Shown here piece after piece: positions 1-11,840 of a stretch of 64,000 bases of DNA; position 1 is the stretch's first letter, and each line of letters starts with the position of its first letter. The position numbers and the translations under genes were made by a program. The notes below the pieces were generated by a model. It had not been told where the DNA came from and made no database searches. It was given only the letters and a program-made list of their open reading frames with translations. The DNA lies in the NCBI GenBank assembly GCA_905221605.1, contig CAJNDS010002256.1, positions 74,571-138,570 of the forward strand, in the 5' to 3' direction. Source of the stretch: Symbiodinium natans. Its lineage: Eukaryota; Sar; Dinophyceae; Suessiales; Symbiodiniaceae.

Positions 1-240
1 AGGCTGGTCAAGGCGGGGGAGGACCTCTGTCTGTGCTGAAATGACAGAGACCTGGAACTGCGGAAGAGGCGGAAGGTTCTGCAGGGGCTTCTGCAGCAAC
101 TTCTTCAGCTTCGTCTCCGTTTTTCTCACGCCGCTGACTGGGTGTTCGACGCTTGCTGGTGCGAGCACGAACACGTCTGTCACGACCAGTAGAGCCCATG
201 GTTATGGTGCCGCGCCAGCGAGCAGCCATGGCAGAATGGG
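1..240. other. No recognised feature
   Basis: Short open frames exist on both strands, but none looks like a known domain. The stretch ends where the C-rich satellite begins. Confidence 0.4.
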
Positions 241-428
241 CCCCCCCCTTTGGGCAAAGGGGGGCTTAAGCCCCCCTTTAAGCCCCCCTTTAAGCCCCCC
301 TTAAGCCCCCCTTCAAAGGGGTTCCTGCAAAGGGGGTCCCCTGGGGGGGGGGGGGGGGGCAAAGGGTCAAAGCCCTTAAGCCCCCCCCCCAAAGCCCCCC
401 TTAAGCCCCCCCTTGGACCCCCCCCTAA
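241..428. repeat. C-rich satellite array, left part
   Basis: The stretch is a degenerate tandem array of 10-13 bp units of the type CCCCCCTTTAAG, with a long G run near 346-359. The same unit type resumes at 8415, directly after the LTR element, so the two blocks are best read as one satellite split by that insertion. The Pro/Lys/Leu-rich open frames here come from the repeat and are not genes. Confidence 0.9.
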
Positions 429-742
429 TGAAATTTTCAAAGGTCACTTTCTGTACAATATCAAACTGTTATGTAAACTACCAAACACAGGACTGTTCAA
501 TCAATAGTCTTGACCACACCACAATACAAGCATACAACTGTCAGATGCAATCTCTCGCTCAGCAATCTTTTGTGTCACTTGGGCTGAGCCAATCCTTAGC
601 CAATCCTCGTTGGCACCTTGAGCCTTGAGCCAATGCATCATGGACATGGCAATGTCCACATGCCAATGTTCTCTGTCAGTGTTGCATGTTGTTCATGCAA
701 TGGACAATGTACATGTGCAGGAAGTAAAGCTCAATCCTAACA
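429..742 (-). repeat. LTR, 3' copy relative to the minus-strand element
   Basis: This 314-bp direct repeat matches 8101-8414 with two mismatches and starts TG and ends CA. It is rich in CAAT and holds short inverted stretches around GGACATGGCAATGTCCACATG. Confidence 0.88.
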
Positions 743-753
743 CCGTCCCTTGA
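743..753 (-). other. Possible polypurine tract
   Basis: Read on the minus strand this is CAAGGGACGG, directly before the 3' LTR. It is purine-rich but interrupted by one C, so it is a weak version of the plus-strand primer site expected here. Confidence 0.4.
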
Positions 754-3700
754 ATGAATGCTTCAGCAATCATTCACACTAACAGCTTTACGACAACCAA
801 CTGTACAACAATTCTTGATGCTGCCGACCTTCTTGTGGGTCAATCTTCATTTTGTTCTAGGGCAGTCATCTGTTACTTGACAAAACAAAGACAATGGTCT
901 GGAACTGACATCTTGTGGCCAATTTCTTGTTCTAGAGTTCCATGACCTTTACAATCGCAGGATCAACAACCGCATTGAATGAATGACTTAGCAATCATCC
1001 AAACACAGCTTACTCGCAGTCAATAGAACCAGAAACTAGAGACCAATGAATTAGAAAGCGCTTCTGCCAACGGGGCTCAATGAGCTCAGTTCTTCACGTC
1101 AAGACGGCAATAGCTTTTGGTTGCAGTCAATCTATCCGAAGGCATTCTTGGACTTGGCAATCTTTCTGTACCAAAGGCTCGTCGCTTCGTGTGGCATTCT
1201 GAGAAATGGCTTGATGTCACAATGAGTAAGTCAATGTGACTCAAAATGCTCAAAACGGCAGGTCTTGCAACATAGGTGGAGTTGCAATGACTTTCCAGAT
1301 CCAAGTTCAATACGGTGTCCAACACCGTACCGAAGATCTCAATGAAAGCAATCCAATCGCATTCATTCGTCTTCTTCCGGAAACAATGCAAAACATCCCA
1401 TGAAGCAGTCACTAGCAGACTGCAAACAAAACCAATCACTGTTCGTGCAATTGAAATCTGCAGCATGAGAACAATGACACAACCAAACCAATTTTGTAAA
1501 ACCTCAATACTGTACGAAGAGGTTCAAAAGAAGCAGCTGACCAATGAGCAACGCTGAGACAATGCTGTCACTCAAGTAGAACCAACCAGGCTGCATCCAA
1601 TGCAATCCAGAAGAAGATTCCCAGGCGCAGCTTTGCAACGGCGATCAATACGCTGCTTTAGATCAAGGTCAAGGAAGCAATCTCAAATCTGCACTCCGAA
1701 AGAATGACCCTTCTCACAACTTGCAGAACCGAGCAATGCCACGTAGAGATAGCAATGCCGGAAATATGGCTTCCTGAAACCAGTGTATGTCAACCGCAAA
1801 GAAGATATCACCAATCAACTCTGTGAAATACAATAGTAGATAAGCAAAGCGACCCATAAAACCATTCCATCATCCAAAGAACTCTCATGCACTGATACAG
1901 TCGCCAATAAAAGTCTGACTCCACGTAAAACTTGAATTCCAATCCTACACAACTATGGGTTGTGAGCTATATACAACTTTGGGTTATGAGCCCAATGAGG
2001 CGTTCCACCAAGCTCGCGGCTACCAGCGACGCTACCAGCGATATTTGATCTCACTGTGGTCGAATGAATGCAATGACTTGGTTTGCACATAGAAAACACG
2101 GAAATAAAGAATCACAAGCAATGAGTTCACAAGCGCTGACCATTACCACGAAGACAAAGCAACTGCGAATACGTCCAAGCATATGTCAATCCAATCAAAG
2201 ATCCATCGTTTCACTCTCAATGACCAGAGTGGTCAATGCACAACGCTTGCAGAATAACCTATCACCACCAGTGTCCATATTAGCTCTTCGTGACCGTCAC
2301 ACAATCAGGCATCATTGGTGATGTCCTCTGCAATATACATAGGACCATCTGTCTGTCAAAGGGCAACGTCAAATCGTGAAATCACAATCGCATCGGCGAA
2401 GTGTGCGATGTAAGGATCAATGGCACTCAACAATTGCCATGCAGAAACATCACGCGGAAGCAATATCCGCACAACGTGAAAATCAGAGGCAATGAATATC
2501 AGACACCACCAATCCTTAGTGCATCCTGCTCAATCCAGCATGTTGCCACAGCATCTCGCGCCTTTCGGGCAACAGTACAGGCAATCTCGCCAGTCTTCTT
2601 CTCGAAAAGCCATGCTCCAAACCAAGAGGCAACCTCTCGCTGAAGAAGCAGCAAGGCAATCAGCTGTGGGATATCATGCTGCAATCCTGCAACGATGCAG
2701 TGAACCAGACACAAGCTCAATCCATACCTGTCAACAGCTTCTCGAGGTCAATAAGCTGTTGTCAGCCAAGCACTGGGCAATGGACTCCAGAGGATGAGCG
2801 TTCGCCAGAAAACCACAATGCCACTGACATGCGACATAAGTAGAAATGGGTAAGCCACTTCGTCACAATCGGCACCATGCAGAAAAATAGCACCACTCGT
2901 TCGCGCTGACTGCAATGTCCTTTTCACCGCCAAAGTAAAGGAACAATGCTTCATCTTGTGATCAGTCTGCAGAACGCAAACCAATGTGCTGCGGTCTTGA
3001 AAGACGGAACTTGAATCACGCACTCAATGTGCAAGCAGCGCAGGTAGTGACGATGAGCTGCAGCACAATGAAACTCTGAGTATCTGTGTTGGACAACACA
3101 AACCCAATCCGAAGACTTGCCAATGCCTCGCACTGTAGAATGCAAACGCCGTCTTCGTGAATCTCGAATGGTCTTGTTATGGCAATCCGAAGAACCAAAA
3201 GCAATCACTGGCACTGAATGAAAAAATCATCATTCATGTACTCAATACAAACTATGAAGTCAAAGTCTGCAATAATACTCTTCTGCCATCTGCACAGTCA
3301 AACCAATCCGAGTGGACATGCAGTTCGTGGAATCATCAAAGTGTGTCTCCAATTGTTGAAGCTATACAAGAATGCAACCAGTCTGAACAAACGAAGTCCT
3401 GGGGCAATGCTCAAGGCAATCCCGCGGAAACCGTCTCCAGCAGAATGAATAGCAACCATTTGTCCTTGCCACTTGTGCTCGTCGCGAAGAAGACGCAATC
3501 GCAGTACTGGAGAAAACCATGGCTACAATCAGTGATCAGGGCGTAGGACGAATCAGCAATCGCATCTGCCAGTTTCAAGAAAGAAAACAACAACACTAGG
3601 TCAAGGCCAATCAGAATGGTCGCTTCTTCTATGTACAAGAAGAGGTATGCACAATTCTGCTCCTGACGGAACAATGGAGGAAAATCACCTGCCAATGTTT

Positions 3701-6700
3701 CCTTAGGTCTGGCTCCTATATACAATTGCTCCTCGGCAATAGGAAACAACTTCGGGCAATTCACCCTTTGGTCGGTTCCTAAAGTTGCTCAGCGCAATTA
3801 TTCAAAACAGGTTCTTCAAGATCAACACTAGACCACAATGCTCTCACGAACTTTCTGGAAGTCCAATCCTAACGAGCAAACACGACCGAAAGCTAAATGC
3901 AGCACAGATAGGGTCCAGGCAATGAGCAACTGTAACTAAGGCCAGGACAACGGACACCAACAAGCAACTGAGCAACGCGCATCAGTGATATCAACAAATT
4001 TGGTACCGAATTTTCACGCAAAGAAGCACAATCGGCTCTTCACGATATCAATCTCTAAGACGCAAAGAAAGCAAACTACACACGACAGCTCGACCAACGA
4101 AACACAACTATAGCACAAATCAGCCACTCAATCAAAGCATAAATCAGATCAACACTTCAAGCCTTCAAGCAATACCTGGAGTCAAAGCCGACTCCTAGAG
4201 TCAATACTGACTCCTTCCTCCTCTCCGTCCCTCGGCTAAGGCTTCAGCCGCAAGCCGAACAACAAAGGGATGGGAGGGCGGGAGAACGAGAGGACCAATC
4301 AACACGGACGACTCAGTAACACAAAAGGAAAGCACGCAAGCCAAGCGCATTAACCAAGGACGCCAAATGCACCAACTCAGGCAAAACAGGAGCTCGTCAG
4401 GGCCAATCGCCATCAGTAAGAGGCGTCACCTCTCTCATAACTGGCAATGTGCAATAAGCAACCGAGGAAAGCCAATTCACTCCAACACGCCATAATGTAG
4501 ACAAGACAACCGACCAAGCAAACGGGGCAAGGCAAAACCAACTGGTGTAGCAATTACACGTTGTTGTTGGCAAAGGTGCAGCAGCAGAAGCCATCACTTC
4601 AATCTGCAGCACTAACATTTCAAGAAAACGCACAAGCAAGATCAATACCGATCTGTCTCCACAAGCAGCGCTTGTGCCAATAATTCAGGCAACGTCACCC
4701 GACAGTGACCAAAGTGATTATGCATGCTAATGAACACAGCGCAAAGGTATACCGAGGCAATTAGTCAAGCAAGCACGTAAGCAATACCAACTTCCAGCTT
4801 CAACTGCTCAAGCCAGGTTTTCAGCACAATCACCTTCGTCAAGATGCTATACAGCACACCGCTTCTGCAAGAAACATGCACAATGTAAGCAGGACATGCA
4901 AAACCGACACCAGCAACACGCGCAACCAACTCAACTCTCAATAGTCAAGCGACAATCACATCTTGCAAGTGGAGCTCAATCTGACTTGCAAGACTAGAGA
5001 AACACGCTCCTCCAATGATCTTGCCGAGAGACCGAAACAGGCAACCAAAACTCGACACACCAAAAGCAACTGCTACAAGTATGCAATAAGCACAAACGCT
5101 CCACAGGCGGACTGAATGAACAATCTGGCCTGCTAAGCAATGGGAACAGGCTCCCACCTTGATTCTGCCAATCGCTTCAAAACCAAAACACCGGGCACGT
5201 CAAGTCGTCAAGTCAACAAGCAATTTCAACCTAAGCAGTCACTCAGACAACCTTTCACATCTGCCATACAATGCGCAAGCTTCCAAACCAAAACAATTGA
5301 GGAACAACAGGTCCAATCATGAGTCGTAGGAGTTGTAGGCACAACTGTTTTCCAACCAATGTAGCAACGACAACGCAGCACAAAGCAACCAAAACCAGGC
5401 AACCAAAACGCACAATACTTGTCATCAACATGAGCCAAGAATCAACAGCGACTCAATCTGAGCCACCTTGACCTGAATCTCCAGTAACAAGCAGACGCTT
5501 GTAACAAAATCAGACTCACAAGCAAGCATACGCTCACCACCTGACACTTCAATGTATTGCAGCGCAGGCACTAAGCAATAAACTGTCTCAACTCACGGAT
5601 CCAACTAGTCACTCCAACCAAGCAAGCAAGCCAGCAAGCACGCACTCTTCCAACAATCCACAGCTGAAACTCGCAACGATTAATCAACGACTCCGTCCCT
5701 TGAAGAGACAATATCACGCTTCCGTCCCTTGCTGTGCAATCAGCAAATCTGAGAAAATCAATCACAGCCAAGTACACAAAACCCTAGTACTTGAGCACAA
5801 CCGCCAAGGGCTTCTGTACGACAAAACGATTTTTCAATCGACCGATTTTTGGTTTTCGGCGTGTTTTGGGGTTTGGGATCCACGGAAGGGACCAAACTCA
5901 TCCAACTGCCAACTTGGGACTAGCAATAAGGCCAGCTTCAAGCGGCGAAATCGACCTGACTGCAATCGAGCACGACAGACAACAAAGCCAAAAGCCAACA
6001 ACCACAACGTTGAAGTAAGGCAAGGAATCAATCAGCTCACTCCTTCAAGCACAGCTGCTGTGCACTGGCAGCCCTGCAGAAGGAGATATTCCTCTGACCA
6101 ATCTCAATGCTCACGCGTGCTTTGCAACGCTGTCCCGAGTGAACGGGACACGAAAATAATCAAGGCATGCACTTCTCAAATTCAAGGAAACGACCAAGGA
6201 CCATCACAAGTATGCAATCCAAGCAGACAAGCCAACGCTGATCCATCAATCACGCTTCAAGCAGGACAATCAAAACGTTTCCAATGCTCTAATCTGCGCC
6301 GACCATGTCTGAGCCACCGAGAAACAAGCAATCATCAATCCAACACGCTCTGGCAAAAGGCGAACCACATCAACCATCCGAGCACAAACCAAGCACGCAG
6401 CTCGTGCCTCAACGCACTCCTTGCTGCAATCAAGGTACAACGACAATCATGCTCACACATGCTCAAGCAAAGGCAACAGCGAAGTCCAATGCTTCACGCA
6501 AGTAAGATTCGACACAGAAAAACAAACACTCTCAAACAACTTGCCCAATCCGAGCTTCGCTGGCGACGTTACAAGGTCTCAGCCAATCCGCCCATCGGAA
6601 GCTTTCGCATATCAATGGCTAAGCTGTCCGAGCAGCTTGCGCTTTGTCAGCCGGGCGGCGAGTCCGAGATGACGAAAGACAACAATGATAGAGGCTCAAC

Positions 6701-8087
6701 TATACACACCGGTTTGGGGCCAATGTTTTCAAGTAAGCAGCAAGTACTTCAACCATCAATTCCAACTACAAAATCGCACTGTACGTTCCTCAAAAAACAA
6801 ATCGGACACTCGCGAATCAAGCACAAGCAATACGACAGTGGACACCTGCAATGCCTTTCAAATTCTCACGCAAGCACTCCCAAGTGCTAAACAATGTTTA
6901 AGGCTTTAGGTAAAGGCGCGCGCTCACAATGATCAGGCATGAGACAGAGTCTCAACGTTCTGCCGAAGGAACTGCACACAGTTCCAACCAACGTAGCTAC
7001 AATGCTGTTTTAGCAATACACCTACTAGGTCGCGGTGGACGGCCCGACGTGTTCGGGAATGCAAGCTACAGCTGGGCTGAATTCAATGGCCAGCCTTGTC
7101 CATCCATTTTGTCCGTCCTCTCTTGGCCAATCATCCTCAAATCAATCCTTTCTCAAGTGCACTTCTCTGGTCATGTTCTTTTCAGCACAGCAATCGACCA
7201 ATCCTTTTTCAACAACACCTTGGTGCTCCTTAGTCATGCAGATACACGCAACGCTTCTGTGCTTTGATCCACATCAATCATGTCTGTTTCATCTGCTCTA
7301 CCTTCTTTCCTGAGTAAACAATTTTCTGGGGACTGGAACCCTCAATCATTTCTTCCTTTCCTCTTTCTTTCTTCAGTCTTTCCCTTTCATCTGAGGCAGG
7401 GACAAAAGCTTGCCTTTCCTAATCCTTTTCTTTTCCTTTTCTGTTGGGGACTTGAACCCAATCTGTTCAGTGGGGACTAGAACCTCCACTTCCTTGCAAT
7501 TCCTTTTCTCTGTGAGGACTGAAACCTCCACTTCCTTTGTCCATTCTTTTCTTTCAATCTCTACCTCTGTGGCCTTGGGGAGGGACGAACCCAAGCCCAA
7601 TCCACTTCTTTCAATCGTACCTCAGTCAATCAGGCTTCACGAATCTCAGACACAACTTCAGCTTCACTCAGCATCAACGCGTGTCGTCTTGGCTACTTGC
7701 AATCACCAAAAGTTCCTACCAAAACTCAAACGAATCAAACATCCCTATCAAAACTCGCAATGACTCTACACACAGCAGTCATAACAAAACTCTCTCTACC
7801 TATTCTTCGCAATGCTTTGACAGAACTGACATGTGCAATCTGTACCTCGCACACAATCTCTGCCACAGTACACTGCTTCAAGGAAAAGCTTCACCAAACT
7901 CTCTGGCGCTTCCAAAGTCTATACATGATGCTCCAAGCCAAAGGTTTGTGCAATGTTTCTTACTCTTCTCAACTCGATGCACAAAACAATCTACCAGGCT
8001 TCTCGAACGACCATACAGCGAAAACGAACTTTGTACAATCCTACCTTACTGAGCTTGTCAGTGAGCAGGCCCCAGCTCTTAAGCCGA
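754..8087 (-). other. Interior of the LTR derivative, no coding capacity recognised
   Basis: About 7.3 kb without a recognisable retroelement protein on either strand. The longest open frame (5700-6890, plus) has Gln/Asn/Ser-rich composition typical of chance translation of A/C-rich DNA. The plus strand is strongly enriched in CAAT, often as GCAATC or CCAATC, about every 20-35 bp, while ATTG is scarce. 7330-7600 is pyrimidine-rich and contains several degenerate copies of GGGGACTNGAACC. Confidence 0.6.
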
Positions 8088-8100
8088 AGCTCCGCTACCA
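8088..8100 (-). other. Primer-binding site resembling initiator-Met tRNA
   Basis: The plus strand reads AGCTCCGCTACCA immediately before the LTR. This looks like a tRNA 3' end with CCA, and eukaryotic initiator Met tRNAs commonly end CTCTGCTACCA (10 of 11 bases agree). Read on the minus strand, TGGTAGCGGAGCT directly follows the 5' LTR, exactly where a primer site belongs. The tRNA identity is inferred from memory of the family. Confidence 0.7.
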
Positions 8101-8414
8101 TGAAATTTTCAAAGGTCACTTTCTGTACAATATCAAACTGTTATGTAAACTACCAAACACATGACTGTTCAATCAATAGTCTTGACCACACCACAATACA
8201 AGCATACAACTGTCAGATGCAATCTCTCGCTCAGCAATCTTTTGTGTCACTTGGGCTGAGCCAATCCTTAGCCAATCCTCGTTGGCACCTTGAGCCTTGA
8301 GCCAATGCATCATGGACATGGCAATGTCCACATGCCAATGTTCTCTGTCAGTGTTGCATGTTGTTCATGCAATGGACAATGTACATGTGCAGGAAGTCAA
8401 GCTCAATCCTAACA
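8101..8414 (-). repeat. LTR, 5' copy relative to the minus-strand element
   Basis: This is the second 314-bp direct repeat, with TG and CA ends and two mismatches to 429-742. Confidence 0.88.
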
Positions 8415-8697
8415 CTTAAGCCCCCCTTAAGCCCCCCCTTAAGCCCCCCTTTAAGCCCCCCTTAAGCTCCCCCCTTAAGCCCCCCCTTAAAGCCCCCCTT
8501 TAAGCCCCGTTGAAGCCCCTCCTTCAAGCCCCCCTTTAAGCCCCCCTTTAAGCCCCCCTTTAAAACCCCTTTTAAGCCCCCCTTTAAGTCCCCTTTAAAG
8601 ACCCTTAAAGCCCCCTCCCCCCGTTTTAAGAGGCGCTCCTCCTTTAAGTCCCTCTTTTTAAGCCCCCTTAAAGCCCCCCCTAAAGCTCCCTTCTGAA
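8415..8697. repeat. C-rich satellite array, right part
   Basis: Degenerate TTAAGCCCCCCTT-type units continue the array interrupted at 428. Units become more divergent towards 8697. Confidence 0.88.
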
Positions 8698-8935
8698 GCG
8701 TGATGCTTGCTGGGCCTTCTGCGGAGGGTTTAGACAGCAGTTTAAGAGGCTTACCACTTGCTGGGCTTTTTTGGAGAGTTTGTCAGTTTAAAAGGCGTAA
8801 TACTTGCTGGGCCTTCTGCGGAGGGCTTAGACGTTTGGGCAGCAGTTTCAAAGACGTAATACTTGCTAGGCCTTCTGTAAAGAATTTAGGCAGAAGTTTA
8901 AAAAGGCCAACCACTTGCTGGGTGTTTTGGACAAG
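8698..8935 (+). repeat. Five imperfect ~46-60 bp tandem repeats
   Basis: The core (A)CTTGCTGGGCCTTCTG, followed by a purine-rich stretch and CAGTTTAAGAGGC, recurs five times with start points near 8704, 8757, 8805, 8862 and 8918. Unit length varies by small insertions. No gene is seen in it. Confidence 0.75.
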
Positions 8936-9350
8936 CTTGCGTGGAAGCATCTAAAATCATCTTTAAAAAAAAACATTAGGTTCTTGGCTTGGCTCCGCGC
9001 CACATTACTGCTGACTCTCTGCTTCTTGAAACTTGAGCAACAAAAAACAAAAGAAGAAACAAGCGGGGTGGAATTGCCCTCAAAGCTTCCTTTAAAGAGT
9101 TTCATTTCTCTGGTTCGAAGAATGTTTAGAGTCTTACTTCTCAACACAAAATGTAAAACAAGATTTAAGGGGTGGTCTTGCATCCGTTGTTCTTGCTAAC
9201 AAGTTACCACTGGCTTTGATGACCCTTGCATTTTGCAACCCTTCTGCATGCTCTGCACTGCCTGGATTTCTGCAACAACCTTAAGTGCTAAGCGCGGAAG
9301 ACACATAGACGTTTGGCGCTTTGGTTTGGCGGTTGTTGGTGGTTGTGCTT
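8936..9350. other. No recognised feature
   Basis: Mixed composition without a convincing open frame or repeat. Confidence 0.4.
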
Positions 9351-9359
9351 TATGGTTGT

Positions 9360-9640
9360 TTTGGCCGGGCGCGGCGTCGCGCGCGGTTAACTTTAACCGC
9401 TCAAAACGCCGCGCCGCCCGCAGGGCGGCGCGGCGTCAGCCGCGCCGCTCGAGGCGCCGCGACCTTTTTTAAGGGGCCTCGCAGCAAGAGCGGTCCGCCG
9501 CTCGAGGCGTCACGTCTTCAAAGGAGGCGTACGCAGCCTAACAAACCGGCACCCACAGTCCGCAAGTGGAAATGCGGCCACCAACACGCCGCTCCAAGGC
9601 AGCAATTCCAGGCCACGCCGCTCGATGTGTTACACCCTTA
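9360..9640. repeat. GC-rich palindromes and repeated CGCCGCTCGAGGCG
   Basis: A perfect 14-bp inverted repeat with a 3-base loop lies at 9406-9436 (ACGCCGCGCCGCCC, loop GCA). Next to it is an 8-bp one, GCGGTTAA-CT-TTAACCGC. The motif CGCCGCTCGAGGCG or close variants recurs near 9442, 9493, 9589 and 9617. The stretch is extremely GC-rich compared with its surroundings. Confidence 0.75.
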
Positions 9641-9894
9641 AAGAAGCTGTCCCCTGGCCTAGCAAACCCACCCATCAAGCTGACAAGCCACCCAAAACTG
9701 TGTCTACGGAAACAGAAGGCAACACAAGACCAAACACTGCCAAACAACCACGTCAAAAACGAAGCCTTGATCTGAACCGACCTGACTTGGATTCCCCAGC
9801 CTCACCATGCACCGGAATCGACTCCAAAAACGCACAGCTCTTTTTGTACGCGCAAAACTCTGGCAAACTTCTAACAGCTTCTGCTTTCTGCTAG
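9641..9894. other. Downstream flank of the transposase-like gene
   Basis: No repeat or gene recognised. It may contain the 3' untranslated region of the minus-strand gene ending at 9895. Confidence 0.3.
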
Positions 9895-11290
9895 CTAGTT
9901 CAAGACTCTGATCCCTTTGTTGTCAAAAATAAGCTCTTCTTCTTCTTCGGGATCGAAAAGTTCGCTTTGAACGTCCTCGCCTTCCGAATACACTGGCTCG
10001 TGCTCTTCATCACAGGAAAGTGAAAGCGGCTGAGGCGATTCTTCTGCAGGAGGCACCAAAACAGCAGGAACCTCCTCTGCAGATTTCGTTTCAGGGGCAG
10101 TGGAAGGCTTTGCCTTTCCCTTTCCAAAACTAGCCAAGCTTGCCCACGTTACGGAGCCAACGGAAGCACGCTCAAGCTTGCGCATTTCCGCAAAGACTTG
10201 AAAAGCATCCGTAAAGGAAAACCAATGCAAAAACTGAAAGGTGCGCACTCGCTCATGAAGTTGTGTCTCCATTGCCTCAGCCGTAGCAGGAGAAGGCCCC
10301 GTGGTGTTGATGGGACGCTTGCCGACCTCTCTTCGAAAGGTTGCAAAGAACCCATCCAACTTTTGGGTGCCCCCAACCCTGATCTCTTCCACCCATTGTC
10401 GCCCATCAAAGATCTTGAGCTTGAACTTTCGAGTGAACTCTGGGTGGGGCGGCTTGTGTCGGACGTTGCTGTGCGCCAGTTTCAAATGAGCAAAAGAAGG
10501 TCCTCCCAAGGCTCCATTGTACAAACATGGCAATGGCTCTTCAGAGTCCAGCTTCTTGTACGCCTTTGCACTGTCTGTGTGACAGACACTGCCAACGGCG
10601 ATTCGGCTGGCTCCTGCGGAATTCACGATCGTATCCTTCAGCTCCTGGATGCTCAAAGGGCCTCCTCCACCTTGTCCGGAAGCCGTCAACTTGTCCGGGA
10701 GCTTGTGAATGAAGACTTTCGCACTTCCTCTACGAACGATCGCAATGTAACGGAGCCATAGAACCTTAGTGTAAATTGAAGATATCGCAAGCAATACAAA
10801 CACTTTAACAAACGGACAAAACAAGGCCGATGAAACCCAGCAACCTTGTCGTCCAAGCCTTTGCTTCTAAAGCTGATCTCATCTAGCTCCACGTCCATCC
10901 CAGCACCACCCATCACAAGCTCTTCATTCATGCGGTCAATGATGGGCGTCAACCATTTGCGAAAATTCCCAAACAAGTCTCTGACAGTGCGGTGATCGAC
11001 CCCCAGAATGAGACCAGCTTGATCCGGACTGACATTGATCGGGGCAAGAAGAGCCAAAGAGCACCAACCAAGGATCGAAGTGCCAATTTCTTGTTGAAGA
11101 GATCTGCGTCATGTGTCAATGCAGACTTTGAGCATCTGCAATTTTTGTCTTGCACCTGTAAGAGCCATGGTCTCCCTTTCCTTCAATCCAATTGGTCTCT
11201 TCGCACCATTCACACGGATCAAGTCGACCATCATGCATCAAGTCCAAGTCAACACACATCTCCAAGAGCTTAGCAGGAGTCGAACAAAGA
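9895..11290 (-). CDS. ISXO2/IS1595 (Merlin-type) DDE transposase-like protein, multi-exon
   Basis: Three exons can be read on the minus strand: about 11290-11156, 11103-10845 and 10764-9895. The first carries a zinc-ribbon-like CEWC segment. The second has a helix-turn-helix-like stretch with HRTVRDLF and then the first catalytic region VELDEISFRSKG. The third continues VLWLRYIAIVRRG, then GSVCHTDSAKAY with the second Asp, and GTQKLDGFFATFRRE where the third acidic residue region lies. This order is that of ISXO2/IS1595 transposases, known in eukaryotes as Merlin. Proposed introns are 11155-11104 (52 bp) and 10844-10765 (80 bp), both GT-AG, and each restores the domain frame. The C-terminal ~100 residues are a low-complexity acidic tail ending in EEEEELIFDNKG. 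The 5' end was not resolved. No terminal inverted repeats were found, so this could be an immobile host-adopted copy. Confidence 0.78.
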
Positions 11291-11840
11291 ATTCCGTCAA
11301 GTGAAAAGCGTGTCCACAAGGAAGATCTGGACAAATTTGCTTGGCGATCTCGTTTTCTTTCGGCTCTCTTGACGAGGATCCGTGTACGGTCTTGATGGCA
11401 AGGATGAGCTGGATCCACCGACTTTCAAAATGCTGCTGCAAGGCGCTTGGGTCGCTTTCTGGGCTTCACCTTTGGTTCTGCACTTTCGATGGGTGAGTCT
11501 TCTTCCCGAGCCCTGGACTGACGACTTTTCGGCCAAGATTTGGGCTGAGAACGGACTCGTCTGTCTCTTCCTGCAGATCCCATGGTCACTTGCCCAGCTT
11601 TCCACCGAGCGCTAATTCAGTTCTTGCCATAATCCAAAATTGCTGCAAATCAAAATGCATCAAATCAAAAGAAGCAAATGCTCAATCCGCTTCAATAGGT
11701 CAGGCGATCTCAGTTAGAAAAAATGTCAAAAAAAATGAGCAGAGTTTCTGCATGCCCAACCCCTCTCCTCTTCAGAGTCATTTCCCTCCCTCCCTCACAT
11801 TGGCCCCCCGCCCCCTTCAGGCAATGTGAAGGACAGAGAC
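11291..11840 (-). other. Possible upstream exons of the transposase-like gene
   Basis: Minus-strand open frames at 11297-11605 and 11238-11441 have Ser/Lys-rich translations and could hold the gene's first exons. No domain supports a particular splice, so none is called. Confidence 0.25.

Larger units (their letters stand above)
429..8414 (-). mobile_element. Non-coding LTR retrotransposon derivative (LARD-like)
   Basis: Two direct repeats of 314 bp begin with TG and end with CA and bound about 7.36 kb of interior. They differ at only two sites (490 versus 8162, 726 versus 8398). On the minus strand the 5' LTR (8414-8101) is followed at once by TGGTAGCGGAGC, a plausible primer-binding site, and the 3' LTR (742-429) is preceded by a short purine-rich tract. 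Flanks CCTAA (424-428) and CTTAA (8415-8419) could be a 5-bp target duplication with one mismatch. No gag, protease, integrase or reverse transcriptase is visible on either strand, so the element must have been moved by proteins from elsewhere. Length and emptiness fit the large retrotransposon derivative class. Near-identical LTRs suggest a recent insertion. Confidence 0.82.

Noticed and set aside
41-507. Pro/Leu/Gly-rich frames at the left edge
   Set aside because: Produced by the C-rich satellite; two strands open at once.
5700-6890. 396-codon plus-strand open frame in the LTR derivative
   Set aside because: Composition is Gln/Asn/Ser/His-rich throughout without domain or hydrophobic core, as expected from A/C-rich DNA; no retroelement motif.
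429-8414. Simple segmental duplication instead of LTRs
   Set aside because: TG/CA ends, an adjoining tRNA-like primer site and insertion into a satellite fit an LTR element much better.
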